Positions 5,095 through 5,478 of a DNA stretch of 5,478 nt are shown here, piece by piece. The translations under genes and the position numbers were made by a program. Source of the stretch: an uncultured Selenomonadales bacterium (lineage in GTDB: Bacteria > Bacillota > Negativicutes > Selenomonadales > Selenomonadaceae); NCBI GenBank assembly GCA_946547205.1, contig CAMNPA010000106.1:1-5478 (forward strand). Direction: 5' to 3'. The notes under the pieces were generated by a model. It was not told where the DNA came from, made no database searches, and was given only the letters and a program-made list of their open reading frames with translations. The number at the start of each line of letters is the position of its first letter. The stretch's first letter is position 1.

Positions 5095-5478
5095 TTATTT
5101 GACGAGCTTAGAGCCGCTGATTTTGTAAGACGTGCCATTGACCTTGAAACTCGTTGCCGTGAAATCTTTTAACGTGATGGCGTTGGAAGTGTTGCCGACT
5201 TTGAAATAAACTTCGTTCTTCGAGCTGTCGTAAGTGCCGCTGAAAGTTCCCGTGATTTTCAGCAGGTCGTTGTTCTCAAAGCCGTAGATAACATCTTTGC
5301 CGTCGCCGCTGGAATAAATGAACGTGTCCTTGCCTGCGTCGCCGTAAAGCAAATCGTTTCCTTTGCCGCCCCAAAGACTGTCATCACCTGCACCGCCGCT
5401 CAACGTGTCGTCGCCGTCTTGTCCGTAAAGCTTATCTTTGCCCGCATCACCGACCAGCGAATCATTGCCTTTGCCGCC
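5095..5478 (-). CDS. RTX-repeat calcium-binding protein, C-terminal part (5' end outside window)
   Basis: The minus-strand frame is open from the right edge to TAA at 5097-5095, giving the last 127 residues. Residues 1-54 are six nonapeptides of the hemolysin-type GGxGxDxUx pattern, such as GGKGNDSLV, GQDGDDTLS and GGAGDDSLW, which fold into a calcium-binding parallel beta-roll. Residues 55-67 (YSSGDGKDVIYGF) are the usual exit from such a roll, and a hydrophilic, beta-rich tail rich in Ser, Lys and Thr ends in SGSKLVK. Proteins of this type are commonly secreted by type I systems through a C-terminal signal, so a secreted or surface role is likely. The activity would be set by the N-terminal part, which is not in the window. 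The repeats continue past the edge, so an apparent TTG start at 5403 is not a real start. The gene is convergent with rsmB and shares the terminator region. Confidence 0.88.
   Translation of the reverse strand, partial: GGKGNDSLVGDAGKDKLYGQDGDDTLSGGAGDDSLWGGKGNDLLYGDAGKDTFIYSSGDGKDVIYGFENNDLLKITGTFSGTYDSSKNEVYFKVGNTSNAITLKDFTATSFKVNGTSYKISGSKLVK

Noticed and set aside
5095..5403. A complete 102-residue RTX protein starting with TTG at 5403
   Set aside because: The frame stays open to the window edge with three more RTX repeats upstream and no Shine-Dalgarno site, so this is the end of a longer gene.
5340..5478. Regularly spaced repeats at the right edge as a CRISPR or satellite array
   Set aside because: The periodicity is 27 bp, in frame, and encodes RTX nonapeptides; there are no unique spacers.

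Overview
The window looks like chromosomal DNA from a diderm Firmicute, most plausibly a Negativicutes/Selenomonadales-type bacterium. This is inferred from gene content and is not proven. A short single-anchor signal peptidase I and an EcfA2-type ECF transporter ATPase are Firmicute-like, while an RTX (type I secretion style) repeat protein implies an outer membrane. Codon use is even across the genes, rich in AAA, ATT, GAC and GGC, and no gene stands out as compositionally foreign.

Layout. Positions 1-2459 hold three genes on the minus strand, read right to left: lepB (signal peptidase I), a DMT/EamA-family transporter overlapping it by 4 bp, and the N-terminal 341 residues of a PTS glucose/N-acetylglucosamine IIC permease that runs off the left edge. 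Positions 2460-2784 form a divergent intergenic region. It carries a candidate 35-residue small protein gene with its own promoter and Shine-Dalgarno site, and then a second promoter. Positions 2785-4886 hold ecfA2 and rsmB, overlapping by 13 bp on the plus strand. Positions 4887-5047 are a second, untranslated copy of the last 161 bp of rsmB. A good intrinsic terminator follows at 5049-5082. From 5095 to the right edge is the C-terminal end of a minus-strand RTX protein, convergent with rsmB.

The most unusual feature is repeated duplication of gene ends. The 3' end of rsmB is present twice in perfect tandem (161 bp unit, 153/161 identical). Six of the eight differences are synonymous, so both copies appear to have diverged under coding selection. 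The 3' end of the DMT transporter gene is also echoed 47 bp downstream (29/32 identical); it encodes the same last eight residues with only synonymous changes, and forms a terminator-like hairpin just before the PTS gene. A third, weaker case is a 34-bp match (32/34) between the small ORF and the 5' part of ecfA2.

The genes do not form one pathway. They cover protein export (LepB), small-molecule export (DMT), sugar uptake (PTS), vitamin or metal uptake energising (EcfA2), 16S rRNA methylation (RsmB) and a secreted or surface calcium-binding protein (RTX). No mobile element, CRISPR array, tRNA or rRNA was seen.
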